A stretch of DNA of 43,926 nucleotides from NCBI GenBank assembly GCA_002483425.1, contig DLHW01000051.1:57044-100969 (forward strand), written 5' to 3'. A program made the position numbers and the translations under genes. The stretch comes from Methylococcaceae bacterium UBA7658. GTDB taxonomy: Bacteria > Pseudomonadota > Gammaproteobacteria > Methylococcales > Methylomonadaceae. Positions 1 to 7,947 of the stretch are shown in pieces. The stretch's first letter is position 1. Every line of letters starts with the position of its first letter. The notes under the pieces are model-generated. The model made no database searches and was not told where the DNA came from. It was given only the letters and a program-made list of their open reading frames with translations.

Positions 1-734
1 TTCTGCACCAGCTTGAAAGACTCTTCCTTATCGATCAAAATTTCGTCGATATTGCCGCGCAAATGATCGCGCAATGCACGGATAATGACATTACTTTCCT
101 GGAATACCAGAAACGGGGCCGATTGTTCGGTTGACGAACGTTCTATGGCATCCCAGAGCTGTAACAGATAGTTAAGGTCCCATTGGAGTTCTTCCGCGTT
201 TTTTCCGCATCCTGCCGTTCTTACGATCATTCCCATCGACTCGGGTATTTCAAGACTGGCGACAACTTCACGCATATCGTTGCGCGTGTCGCCTTCTATC
301 CGCCTGGAAATGCCTCCTGCTTTGGGATTATTGGGCATCAGCACCAAATAAGTTCCCGCCAGACTGATATACGTGGTTAACGCAGCGCCTTTATTGCCGC
401 GCTCTTCCTTCTCGATTTGGACAAGAATTTCCTGGCCTTCTTTTAATTGGTCTTTGACGGCTTTACGGCGATTGTCGCCTTCATCATCGTCTTGGGATTG
501 AAAATAGCTAGGGGAAATTTCTTTAAATGGCAAGAAACCGTGTTTCTCCGCACCATAGTTGATAAATGCGGCTTCAAGACTGGGTTCTACCCGAGTAATG
601 ATCCCTTTGTATATGTTAGATTTTTTTTGTTCCTTAGAAGGTACCTCTATATCGAAATCATAGAGCTTTTGTCCATCTACCAAAGCAACCCGCAATTCTT
701 CCGCCTGCGTAGCATTGATAAGCATTCTTTTCAT
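1..734 (-). CDS. rne: Ribonuclease E, N-terminal part (cut by window edge)
   Basis: Endoribonuclease that starts decay of most mRNAs and processes rRNA and tRNA; core of the degradosome at the inner membrane. Only the first 244 codons are in the window; the rest lies beyond base 1. The start MKRMLINATQAEELRVALVD is the typical RNase E N-terminus. An S1 RNA-binding domain covers about residues 35-125, with an acidic insert (QSQDDDEGD). The 5'-sensor region with the IVRTAG motif and the following helix (LQWDLNYLLQLW) can be read. The start is the ATG complementary to 732-734. The gene is divergent from rluC, the same arrangement as in many gammaproteobacteria, and has a long leader that is probably used for autoregulation. 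Confidence 0.96.
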   Translation of the reverse strand, partial: MKRMLINATQAEELRVALVDGQKLYDFDIEVPSKEQKKSNIYKGIITRVEPSLEAAFINYGAEKHGFLPFKEISPSYFQSQDDDEGDNRRKAVKDQLKEGQEILVQIEKEERGNKGAALTTYISLAGTYLVLMPNNPKAGGISRRIEGDTRNDMREVVASLEIPESMGMIVRTAGCGKNAEELQWDLNYLLQLWDAIERSSTEQSAPFLVFQESNVIIRALRDHLRGNIDEILIDKEESFKLVQ

Positions 735-1223
735 TGTGTTTCCTTTTTAGTTACCGCTCCAATCATCAGAATTTACTGATTTTGACTGATCGTTTTTAAC
801 GAACTCAACTCGTGCTCGCAATATCGTTTATCACGCTTATTACGTTTTTGATACGGCTTGTTAATCTTCGAATCTCTTGGCTATTTGTTCCGGATTTCAA
901 CCCTGATGTCCGCTTACTAACCGTAGCTCTGGCGGGATTTAACGGGTGATGTGATTTTAACCAAGCCTTCAGGTGCTTTGTCTGTCAGTCGTTTGCGTAA
1001 AGTCTGTCTTGGACAGGTTTAATTTAATGATTCATTCGTCTTGGGTGAATGACCAACCCGAAAATTCTTTTGGCTATAAGGCTCCATAACAAAGGTTTGA
1101 TAACCTTGACGCCTTGATAGCTCTTTAAACGTTATGGCTTCGATATACTAAATAAACTATTCGCGAAAGCAGCATTGAGTCTGCCGTTTATTTATCCGAA
1201 GTTTTAATAATATAGCAACCTTA
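735..1223 (-). promoter_or_regulatory. Long rne leader / divergent rne-rluC control region
   Basis: About 490-545 bases without a gene separate the divergent rne and rluC starts. Read on the rne strand it holds several short perfect inverted repeats: 1092-1107 (6-bp stem, 4-base loop), 1032-1052 (6-bp stem, 9-base loop) and 1004-1016 (5-bp stem, 3-base loop). In Escherichia coli the rne 5' UTR is several hundred nucleotides long and its hairpins let RNase E limit its own mRNA. A similar role here is an inference from position, length and hairpins. I did not identify a convincing promoter. Confidence 0.5.
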
Positions 1224-1280
1224 TTGCTTTTCATCAATTTAAACAATCAATCTTGCTATTTACTGTTATTATTTACGGTT

Positions 1281-2243
1281 ATGAATAACGAATCAAACAC
1301 CAGCAAACCCGCCGTACAATGGGTTGAAATTACCGAAAATAATAACGCGCAAAGGCTGGATAATTTTCTCATTACCCATTTAAAAGGTGTCCCTAAAAGC
1401 CGCATTTACCGGATAGTCCGTAAAGGAGAAGTCCGGGTTAATAAAGGACGGGTCGACGTTAAATACCGGTTAATAACCGGCGATATCGTAAGGATTCCTC
1501 CGGTGCGTATGGAAAATCAGGATGCTCAAACACCCTCAGTCTCAAAAAACCTGTGCGAAAATCTAAAAAACGCTATTTTATTTGAAGATCAGTACTTGCT
1601 TGTAATCAACAAACCCAGCGGCGTCGCCGTTCATGGCGGTAGCGGTATCGATTCCGGTATTATCGAAGGTTTTAGAACCCTAAATCCCGGCTATACTTTT
1701 CTGGAATTAGTGCACCGGCTTGACCGGGACACATCCGGATGCCTAATCATCGCAAAAAAACGAAGCACCTTACGGGCTTTGCACGAACAATTCAGAAACG
1801 ATACGGTGGCTAAAACCTATTTGGCGTTATTCTCGGGACAATGGCTTCATAAAAGAGCTTTAGTAAACGAACCTTTGCTTAAAAACATCAGCAAAGGTGG
1901 CGAACGCATTGTCGTTATAAGTCCGTCGGGGAAAGCGTCTGAAACCTTATTCACGCGGCTAAAGCTTTACAAGGACGCAACACTCGTTGAAGCCCGCCCT
2001 AAAACCGGCCGTACTCACCAAATCCGGGTGCATGCCGCATTTTTAAAACACCCCATACTGGGCGACGACCGGTACGGCACAAATGAAATCAATAAAGCGT
2101 TTAGAATTCGTGGGTATAAGGGCATGTTTTTACACGCTCAGACCTTGGAATTCCAACATCCGGCTAGCGGAAATACGGTAAAATTCGCCGCGCCATTACC
2201 CAAACACTTTAATTTGTTTATCGACAATGAAAAAGAAATTTGA
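1281..2243 (+). CDS. rluC: 23S rRNA pseudouridine(955/2504/2580) synthase RluC
   Basis: Converts three uridines of 23S rRNA to pseudouridine. The 320-residue protein has an N-terminal S4 RNA-binding domain (about residues 24-75, with LKGVPKSRIYRIVRKGEVRV) and the RluA-family catalytic domain. The signature HRLDRDTSG is at 145-153, with catalytic Asp148, and GRTHQIRVH follows. Length and sequence fit RluC (about 319 residues in E. coli). The frame is open back to 1224, but ATG 1281 gives the family N-terminus, so I chose it. No strong ribosome site is visible. The stop overlaps the next gene by 17 bases, so the two are probably co-translated. Confidence 0.95.
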   Translation: MNNESNTSKPAVQWVEITENNNAQRLDNFLITHLKGVPKSRIYRIVRKGEVRVNKGRVDVKYRLITGDIVRIPPVRMENQDAQTPSVSKNLCENLKNAILFEDQYLLVINKPSGVAVHGGSGIDSGIIEGFRTLNPGYTFLELVHRLDRDTSGCLIIAKKRSTLRALHEQFRNDTVAKTYLALFSGQWLHKRALVNEPLLKNISKGGERIVVISPSGKASETLFTRLKLYKDATLVEARPKTGRTHQIRVHAAFLKHPILGDDRYGTNEINKAFRIRGYKGMFLHAQTLEFQHPASGNTVKFAAPLPKHFNLFIDNEKEI

Positions 2244-2877
2244 CCTGATTGTTTTCGATTGGGACGGAACTTTAATTAATACAATCGATTGGATAGTCTA
2301 TTGCTTACAAGTTGCAGGCGAGAAGCACGGCTGTATAAAACCTGAACCTCAAACTGCAAAAGATGTCATAGGCCTGTGTATCGACAACGCCGTAACAACC
2401 TTATATCCGTCGGCCGGCGCCGAAACGCAAAAAAGAATTGTAGAAAGCTACAGTCAAACGTACTTTTCAAAACAGCTCAGCCAAAAAGACTTTTTCCCCG
2501 GAGTTTATGAAATGCTCTTACAGTTAAAAGACTCGGGTTATCAGCTTGCCGTCGCCACCGGCAAAACTAGAATCGGGTTGACGCAAGCGCTTGCGGCAAC
2601 CAACACCTCCAATCTGTTCGATGTGACGCGTTGCGCCGATGAAACGGCGTCTAAACCCGATCCGCTCATGCTGTTCGAGATCATGGACCACACCAGGACA
2701 ACGCCTGCGCGGACGCTTTTGGTCGGCGATTCCATTCACGATATGCAAATGGCGTGTAACGCCGGCATAGCGTCGATTGGCGTCACGTGCGGCGCAAACG
2801 ATGAAACCTCGTTACAGAAATTCGAGCCTTTGCTATGCGTTCAAGAACCCACGGAACTACTCAATTTTATTTTTTAG
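2227..2877 (+). CDS. HAD-superfamily phosphatase (phosphoglycolate phosphatase-like)
   Basis: A cytoplasmic HAD subfamily IA hydrolase of 216 residues. Motif I is DWDGTL with nucleophile Asp11 and acid/base Asp13. Motif II is the Thr of VATGK (Thr111), motif III is Lys143 in SKPDP, and motif IV is VGDSIHD with Asp168 and Asp172. A helical cap lies between motif I and motif II. The gene overlaps the end of rluC and precedes sppA, a conserved rluC-HAD-sppA order in gammaproteobacteria. The substrate is not known. Phosphoglycolate or a nucleotide monophosphate are family possibilities, but the sequence alone does not decide. Confidence 0.88.
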   Translation: MKKKFDLIVFDWDGTLINTIDWIVYCLQVAGEKHGCIKPEPQTAKDVIGLCIDNAVTTLYPSAGAETQKRIVESYSQTYFSKQLSQKDFFPGVYEMLLQLKDSGYQLAVATGKTRIGLTQALAATNTSNLFDVTRCADETASKPDPLMLFEIMDHTRTTPARTLLVGDSIHDMQMACNAGIASIGVTCGANDETSLQKFEPLLCVQEPTELLNFIF

Positions 2878-2886
2878 GTAACGTTA

Positions 2887-3861
2887 ATGGAAAATCCAAC
2901 AGAGATCCAATCCAACACATCCCCTCAGAAACCGGGATGGGAGCGCGAGATTGTTGAAAAACTCGCTTTTGCGGCCATCACCGAACAAAGACGGGCAAGG
3001 CGCTGGGGCATCTTTTTCAAGTCGTTAATGTTCGTTTATTTGATTGCTGTCTTCGCTGCCGCCATGTATCCTAAGTTTAAAGAGGATATGGTGAGCAGCG
3101 GAAAACATCACACCGCTGTCATAGACTTGGTCGGCATGATCGCGGAAGATCAAAACGCAAATGCTGATAGCATTATTAAAAGCCTAAGAGATGCGGTAAA
3201 AGACAAGAACACGAAAGGCATCATCCTCCACGCCAACTCGCCAGGCGGCAGCCCGGTCCAATCGGGCTATGTTTACGATGAAATCAAAAAAATAAAAAAA
3301 GAATATCCCGGTCTACCGGTTCATGCCGTCGTTAGTGATATCTGCGCGTCCGGCTGTTATTACATCATTTCCGCTACCGACAAAATATTCGCCAGCCCAG
3401 CCAGCTTAATCGGCTCGATCGGCGTGATTATGGATAGCTTCGGTTTTGTCGAAACCATGCAAAAATTAGGCGTCGAGCGCCGTTTGCTGACAGCCGGTTC
3501 GCACAAAGCCCTGCTCGATCCGTTTTCGCCTGCTAAATCCGAAGAAAACGAGCATATGCAAAGCTTAATTAACCAAGTACACCAGCAATTCATCAGTGCA
3601 GTAAAAACCGGGCGGGGAAATAAACTTAAAGAGACGCCTGAAATGTTTTCCGGGTTGGTATGGACCGGCGAAGAAAGCATTAAACTAGGCGTCATCGATG
3701 CCTTAGGCAGTCAGGATTATGTGGCTAAGGAAGTGATCGGCGCCGAAACGCTGGTTGATTTTACTCAACAAGAACGTTTGGTGGATCGGATCGCCGGAAA
3801 ACTAGGCGCAACATTCGAACATAGTATTCGAAATTTAAGCGCCCAGTGGCTGATGAGGTAG
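2887..3861 (+). CDS. sppA: Signal peptide peptidase SppA, short S49 type
   Basis: Membrane-anchored serine protease that degrades cleaved signal peptides on the periplasmic side. The 324-residue protein has a cytoplasmic N-terminus, one membrane segment at about 45-61, and a single S49 domain. The Ser/Lys dyad is Ser155 in DICASGCYY and Lys207 in LTAGSHKALLDPFSP. GSIGV (about 176-180) is also typical of the family. It is the short single-domain form rather than the 618-residue duplicated E. coli form. The gene starts 9 bases after the HAD gene and belongs to the same operon. Confidence 0.93.
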   Translation: MENPTEIQSNTSPQKPGWEREIVEKLAFAAITEQRRARRWGIFFKSLMFVYLIAVFAAAMYPKFKEDMVSSGKHHTAVIDLVGMIAEDQNANADSIIKSLRDAVKDKNTKGIILHANSPGGSPVQSGYVYDEIKKIKKEYPGLPVHAVVSDICASGCYYIISATDKIFASPASLIGSIGVIMDSFGFVETMQKLGVERRLLTAGSHKALLDPFSPAKSEENEHMQSLINQVHQQFISAVKTGRGNKLKETPEMFSGLVWTGEESIKLGVIDALGSQDYVAKEVIGAETLVDFTQQERLVDRIAGKLGATFEHSIRNLSAQWLMR

Positions 3862-3921
3862 TAATTCAGTTTCGATTCAGCGAGATCGTCTACAATTTTA
3901 CTCAACCAATAATCGTCATAG

Positions 3922-3938
3922 TAAACTAAAGAAAAACC
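3922..3938 (-). promoter_or_regulatory. PhoP-box-like direct repeat before the PepSY/two-component genes
   Basis: On the minus strand two hexamers, GGTTTT and AGTTTA, are separated by five bases. Each differs by one base from the enterobacterial PhoP half-site GGTTTA, and the 11-base period fits the known PhoP box. It lies 38 bases before the PepSY gene and about 340 bases before the PhoP-like regulator, so autoregulation is plausible. The site is AT-rich, and chance occurrence cannot be excluded. Confidence 0.35.
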
Positions 3939-3975
3939 ATATAAAGGCTAAGCCGCTAACGCCGCAGTGTCATAA

Positions 3976-4230
3976 ATGAAAAACCTAGCGCTACTATTGT
4001 TACTCATGGGCTTATCGAATCCGCCGTTGGTTGAAGCAGAGCTTATTCTTGTCCGGATTAACTTGGATGAAGCAACCCGCCTTATTCTAAAAGAAGGCAA
4101 CAAACGCGTATTGGCGGCAACAACCGAAACGATTGACGGACGGGAAGTGCATATCATCAAAATATTGACGTCCGATGGTCACATCCAACATTATAAAATC
4201 GACGCAGAAACCGGAAAAATCATCAGCTAA
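3976..4230 (+). CDS. Small periplasmic PepSY-domain protein
   Basis: An 84-residue protein with a signal peptide (hydrophobic stretch LALLLLLMGLS, likely cleaved near residue 21 after VEA). A single PepSY-like unit follows: predicted alpha segment (NLDEATRLILKEG) then beta strands ending in HYKIDAETGKIIS, the typical PepSY C-terminal hairpin. PepSY proteins of this size often sit beside two-component systems and are thought to modulate sensors or proteases in the periplasm. Here it lies 45 bases upstream of a PhoP-like regulator and is probably co-transcribed with it. An accessory role in signalling is inference. Confidence 0.75.
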   Translation: MKNLALLLLLMGLSNPPLVEAELILVRINLDEATRLILKEGNKRVLAATTETIDGREVHIIKILTSDGHIQHYKIDAETGKIIS

Positions 4231-4275
4231 AGGAGCGAAAATACCATTTTTTCAATCCTATCCTAAGGAGAAAGC

Positions 4276-4941
4276 ATGCGTATCCTTGTCGTAGAAGACG
4301 AAACCATCCTTTGCCAGCAAATTCAAGAATACCTTGAAGCTAAAGGCTTTGCGGTAGATACCGCTAATAATGGCAAAGACGGGTATTACATGGGCAAGGA
4401 ATACCCTGTCGACGCCGCTATCGTAGATATCGGTTTACCGGATTTTTCCGGAATCGAGCTAATCAAACGCTTGCGAAAAGACAAAATCGTATTGCCCATA
4501 CTGATCCTGACCGCCCGTAGCCGCTGGCAGGAAAAAGTGGAAGGACTAGAAGCCGGGGCCGACGACTACCTCGTCAAACCTTTCCATTACGAAGAGCTAT
4601 TAGCCCGGATCAATGCGCTGATCCGCAGGTCGGCTGGCCAAGCGCAACCGATACTAACCCACGATAACATCGAGCTGAATACCATCACTCAGGAAGTATT
4701 TGTTTCAGGACAGAAACTCGAATTGACCGCCTACGAATATAAGGTCTTGGAGTACTTATTGTTCCGTAAAGGCGAACTCATTTCGAAAACTGTATTGACC
4801 TCGCATATTTACGACGAAGACTTCGACCGCGACAGTAACGTTATCGAAGTTTTCATAGGACGGTTACGGAAAAAGCTCGATCCTGACGGTACCCGTAAAC
4901 CGATTGAAACCCTGCGTGGCAGGGGCTACCGGATTCCTTAA
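4276..4941 (+). CDS. OmpR-family response regulator, PhoP-like
   Basis: DNA-binding response regulator of 221 residues. The receiver domain (1-115) has the acidic pocket (Glu7-Asp8), phosphorylated Asp51 in AAIVDIGLPD, Thr79 and Lys101 (DDYLVKPF). A winged-helix effector domain (about 125-221) ends in LRGRGYRI. LTARSRWQEKVEGLEAGADD closely follows the PhoP sequence pattern of enterics. A clear ribosome site (AAGGAG, 4266-4271) precedes the ATG. The gene is 27 bases upstream of its partner kinase. In enterics PhoP responds to low magnesium, cationic peptides and acid; whether that holds here is not known. Confidence 0.92.
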   Translation: MRILVVEDETILCQQIQEYLEAKGFAVDTANNGKDGYYMGKEYPVDAAIVDIGLPDFSGIELIKRLRKDKIVLPILILTARSRWQEKVEGLEAGADDYLVKPFHYEELLARINALIRRSAGQAQPILTHDNIELNTITQEVFVSGQKLELTAYEYKVLEYLLFRKGELISKTVLTSHIYDEDFDRDSNVIEVFIGRLRKKLDPDGTRKPIETLRGRGYRIP

Positions 4942-4968
4942 TAATTAGCCGTTGATTGTTAAACTCAA

Positions 4969-6315
4969 GTGCGCATCAAATCGTTAAGTTTCCGTTTATT
5001 AACCACGGAAGGTTTTGTGCTAGCGGCATTTTTTGCGTTAGTAGCCGTAGTATTGGAACAAAGCTTTCGGGAAAGCGCCGAAGAAGCGTTAAAAGAACGG
5101 CTTCAAGTGCAAATCTATGCGCTCCTTTCAACAGCCGAACTCAGCAATTCGGGTGACTTAACCCTGCCTGCCACTCTATCCGAGCCCCGGTTTATCAACC
5201 CGGGTTCCGGACTCTATGCGTTCATTCAACAACCCAATAAAAAGCTAGTCTGGCGTTCTCCGTCGTCAATCGGCCTTGATGTACCTAAAATACCGGAGAA
5301 ACTCGGCACCGGGAATACCTACTTTCTAGCCGATAATCCGCGGCGCTACTTTCTTCATTACGGAATCGTATGGAAAAATCTTGCCGGTGTTGAAAAAGAC
5401 TACATTTTCACTGTTGCCGAAGACTCGGAGTTTGTCAGCCAGCAAGTTAACCGGTTTAGAAAAGCGCTTTGGTTTTGGCTTGTGGTCATAGGCGTTGTGC
5501 TGATCGTTTTACAATTTGCCTTGTTAAGATGGTGTCTTAAACCGGTAAGGATTATCGTTAATGATTTGAACGCCATCGAAAACGGCGAAAAAACTCTTTT
5601 AGACGGCGAATATTCGTCCGAATTGCAACATTTGGCCGGCAACTTAAATGCTTTCATTAGCCATGAACGGGCCCATCTTGAGAGGTATCGCAATACGTTA
5701 GCCGACCTGGCTCACAGCCTCAAAACCCCGCTCGCTATCTTACGCGGTTGCAGTCAATCGTTAAGCGATAATAAAGAAACGGTGGAGGAACAAATCTCCA
5801 TTATGAACAAAATCATCGAATACCAACTGCAACGCGCCGCCGCCAAAGGTGAACATAAATCGGTCAAAGGCATAGACCTCTATGATTTTCTGAGCAAAAT
5901 CTGCAATACCTTGAATAAGGTTTATATCGATAAAGGGATTAAATTTGAAATTTTTATTCCCGATAACTGCCTTATTTATTGCGAAGAAGGCGACTTATAC
6001 GAAATAGTCGGCAATCTTTTAGACAACGCCTGTAAATGGTCGAAGCGGCGAGTTAAAGTCAGCGTGGTGCAAAATCCCCGGAAAGACCGCAGAAATTATG
6101 CGTTATTGCTTCAAATCGACGACGACGGTCCCGGTATTCCGGACGGTAAACTCAATGAAATTCTAAAGCGCGGCGTAAGAGCCGATGAAAATATTCACGG
6201 TCACGGCATCGGTATGACCGTGGTTTTCGACCTAGTTGCGATGCTGGGAGGCAAATTGGAAGGCAATAAAAGTATCGAATTAGGCGGTATGAGCTGGCGG
6301 GTTTATTTGCCTTGA
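4969..6315 (+). CDS. Sensor histidine kinase, PhoQ-like
   Basis: Inner-membrane sensor kinase of 448 residues, starting at a GTG. Membrane segments at about 15-32 and 167-187 enclose a periplasmic sensor domain of about 135 residues. A HAMP-like linker follows, then the dimerisation helix with phospho-acceptor His249 in ADLAHSLKTPLAILRG, a sequence very close to the PhoQ H-box. The ATPase domain has the N box (VGNLLDNACKWSK), G1 (DDDGPGIP) and G2 (GHGIGM). With the adjacent regulator it forms a PhoP/PhoQ-like system. The periplasmic domain lacks the long acidic run EDDDDAE of enteric PhoQ, so the signal may differ. Confidence 0.9.
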   Translation: MRIKSLSFRLLTTEGFVLAAFFALVAVVLEQSFRESAEEALKERLQVQIYALLSTAELSNSGDLTLPATLSEPRFINPGSGLYAFIQQPNKKLVWRSPSSIGLDVPKIPEKLGTGNTYFLADNPRRYFLHYGIVWKNLAGVEKDYIFTVAEDSEFVSQQVNRFRKALWFWLVVIGVVLIVLQFALLRWCLKPVRIIVNDLNAIENGEKTLLDGEYSSELQHLAGNLNAFISHERAHLERYRNTLADLAHSLKTPLAILRGCSQSLSDNKETVEEQISIMNKIIEYQLQRAAAKGEHKSVKGIDLYDFLSKICNTLNKVYIDKGIKFEIFIPDNCLIYCEEGDLYEIVGNLLDNACKWSKRRVKVSVVQNPRKDRRNYALLLQIDDDGPGIPDGKLNEILKRGVRADENIHGHGIGMTVVFDLVAMLGGKLEGNKSIELGGMSWRVYLP

Positions 6316-6346
6316 TAAACCATCTTAATGATTATTTGCTAACCGT

Positions 6347-6892
6347 TCACCACAATTTTTTCGTATCGATCCAAATCACTTGACCGGCGTTATCTTTAAC
6401 TTGAGCGGCCATATGCGCCGTCCCGCCTGCACGGTCGCCGCTTTCTCCATTCCATAAACAGATAAAACAGACTTTTTCAGAGCCGTAACGCAAGGCGGTG
6501 TCGAGCAACCAGCGATTGCAAGCTTCATAAGGGTTTGCATGATTGATTAATAGCTCGTCCGGTATTTGCACAACGGGTAATGTTAGTTTTCGTTTGATCG
6601 ATAAATAATGCTGCGTCCAGCCATCTGCCGGGACAGCCACCGATTGCCGGATAAAATCCGGCTCGGAAAAAGGCTGCATAAACTGAACAATAACGCCACG
6701 GCCCTGGCAAATTCCGGCAAAAATCAAATCGCCGCCGGCGGCGCCTTGTGTTAAGGCTAGATCGTTCCGGTCAGCGTTAATTTCAGTCAGTACACGCCTT
6801 ATAGCCGCTTCCGCAAGAGGCGCTTTATCCGATGGAAACCGCGGAATTACCCGGTCCGGCGCATCGATCATGTGACCGGAAAAGAGTAACAC
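6347..6892 (-). CDS. Stand-alone Rossmann-type (SLOG-like) domain protein, function unknown
   Basis: 181 residues from a GTG start. The N-terminus VLLFSGHMIDAP is a hydrophobic strand running into a Ser-Gly-His turn. Next comes LTQGAAGGDLIFA, a Gly-rich nucleotide-binding-like loop. Near the C-terminus are CLWNGESGD and GGT. This pattern resembles the SLOG-type Rossmann domains often fused to TPR, CHAT or other signalling modules. Here it stands alone, and no effector domain is visible. The frame stays open upstream to a TAG at 6953-6955 without an ATG, so the true start is uncertain and the gene could be a fragment of a longer ancestor. It is 31 bases from the convergent sensor kinase gene and 242 bases after fhcC on the same strand. 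The family assignment is tentative. Confidence 0.6.
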   Translation of the reverse strand: MLLFSGHMIDAPDRVIPRFPSDKAPLAEAAIRRVLTEINADRNDLALTQGAAGGDLIFAGICQGRGVIVQFMQPFSEPDFIRQSVAVPADGWTQHYLSIKRKLTLPVVQIPDELLINHANPYEACNRWLLDTALRYGSEKVCFICLWNGESGDRAGGTAHMAAQVKDNAGQVIWIDTKKLW

Positions 6893-7134
6893 CCGTCGAG
6901 GAAATTCAACCTTAGGGTTCAGTGCGTTTGTTAGTTGAATTATTACAGTCCTCTAAATTCAGGTTGATCATTTTTCGTCTTAATTCAGCTTAACACATTG
7001 GCTACTGGGTCGTTAGCTCGATTCAACCGGAATAAATCTTAACCCCACGCCCTCCCTGAAAAGATCTCTTACCTAAATGCCTCAAAAATCTTCGCTTATC
7101 ATGTTCAGATTCAAGCCTAACAAAAGAACTATCC

Positions 7135-7947
7135 TTAGATTTTAACCAAAACCTCACCCCGCCCTATTTCCGACATATCCCCGGCATAACGTTGAACCCG
7201 GTTAAATGCAGCCGAAGCTGCGGCAAATTTAGTATTGATCTGTTTGAAAGAATTAAACAATAAGGGTAAAAACCCTAAAGTATGCGCGCCGCAATCGTTA
7301 AAGCTGGGCAATAATTGCGGCTGGTTCCACAACAACAAAGTCCCGCGACGCATAGCGAAACCTAAATAACGCCCGGTTTTACCCATAACAGCAATCGTTC
7401 CGGCTGTCATGCGCGAGCCGCAATAATCACCCGCATCGCCCTCAATCAAAATCAATCCACGGCGCATATGATCACCAACACGATCACCGGCATTCCCTTT
7501 AACTAAGATAACGCCGCCTTTCATCCCCATTTTGTTACCGGGCAACGCGCTACCCAAGAAATCTCCCACATTACCGTTAACTTCCAGATAGCCTTTTTTC
7601 ATTTCACAGGCAGCATATAATCCGGCATTGCCGTTAATTTTAATCTCGCCGGATTTCATGCCCATAGCGAGATAAGCTCCAGCGTCTCCGTTAACCGTTA
7701 TGCTGCCACCATCCAACTATTTACCGATGAAATCGAGCTTTTCGAAACTGTTATTGATGACAATAATCTGCGCGTCATCGCCTGTTATCTCGAACAATTC
7801 GCCGACTGGAATTTGCAGCTTTCCGCATTGCAACGTTAGCTGAGCGATTTCAGCGATCGTCTTTCCCGAAAGATTTACTGGGACTAAAGGCGACATATCG
7901 ACCCGCTGTTTCGGCTGTGTTTTTAAGGTAAATGTCAATGCGCTCAT
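7135..7947 (-). pseudogene. fhcC: Formyltransferase/hydrolase complex subunit FhcC, interrupted by an in-frame TAG
   Basis: Beta-helical subunit related to FwdC/FmdC and to the C-terminal domain of glutamate synthase. It is part of the FhcABCD complex that converts formyl-tetrahydromethanopterin to formate. The reading frame runs from ATG 7947 to the stop at 7135 and is 270 codons long, the expected full length. The repeating GXXXG-type units of the beta-helix (GDAGAYLAMG, GNAGLYAA, GNVGDFLG, GDAGDYCGS) are intact. Codon 77 is TAG (7717-7719), between FEKLDFIGK and LDGGSITVNGDAG; both sides read as good FhcC in the same frame. It could be a real nonsense mutation, a sequencing error or a readthrough site. 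A TTG directly after the stop could allow reinitiation. The start overlaps fhcD by four bases. Confidence 0.85.

Noticed and set aside
7717..7719. TAG in fhcC read as pyrrolysine or another programmed recoding site
   Set aside because: No pyrrolysine genes are seen in the window, FhcC is not a known pyrrolysine protein, and the next bases are not a known readthrough context. A simple nonsense change or sequence error is more likely.
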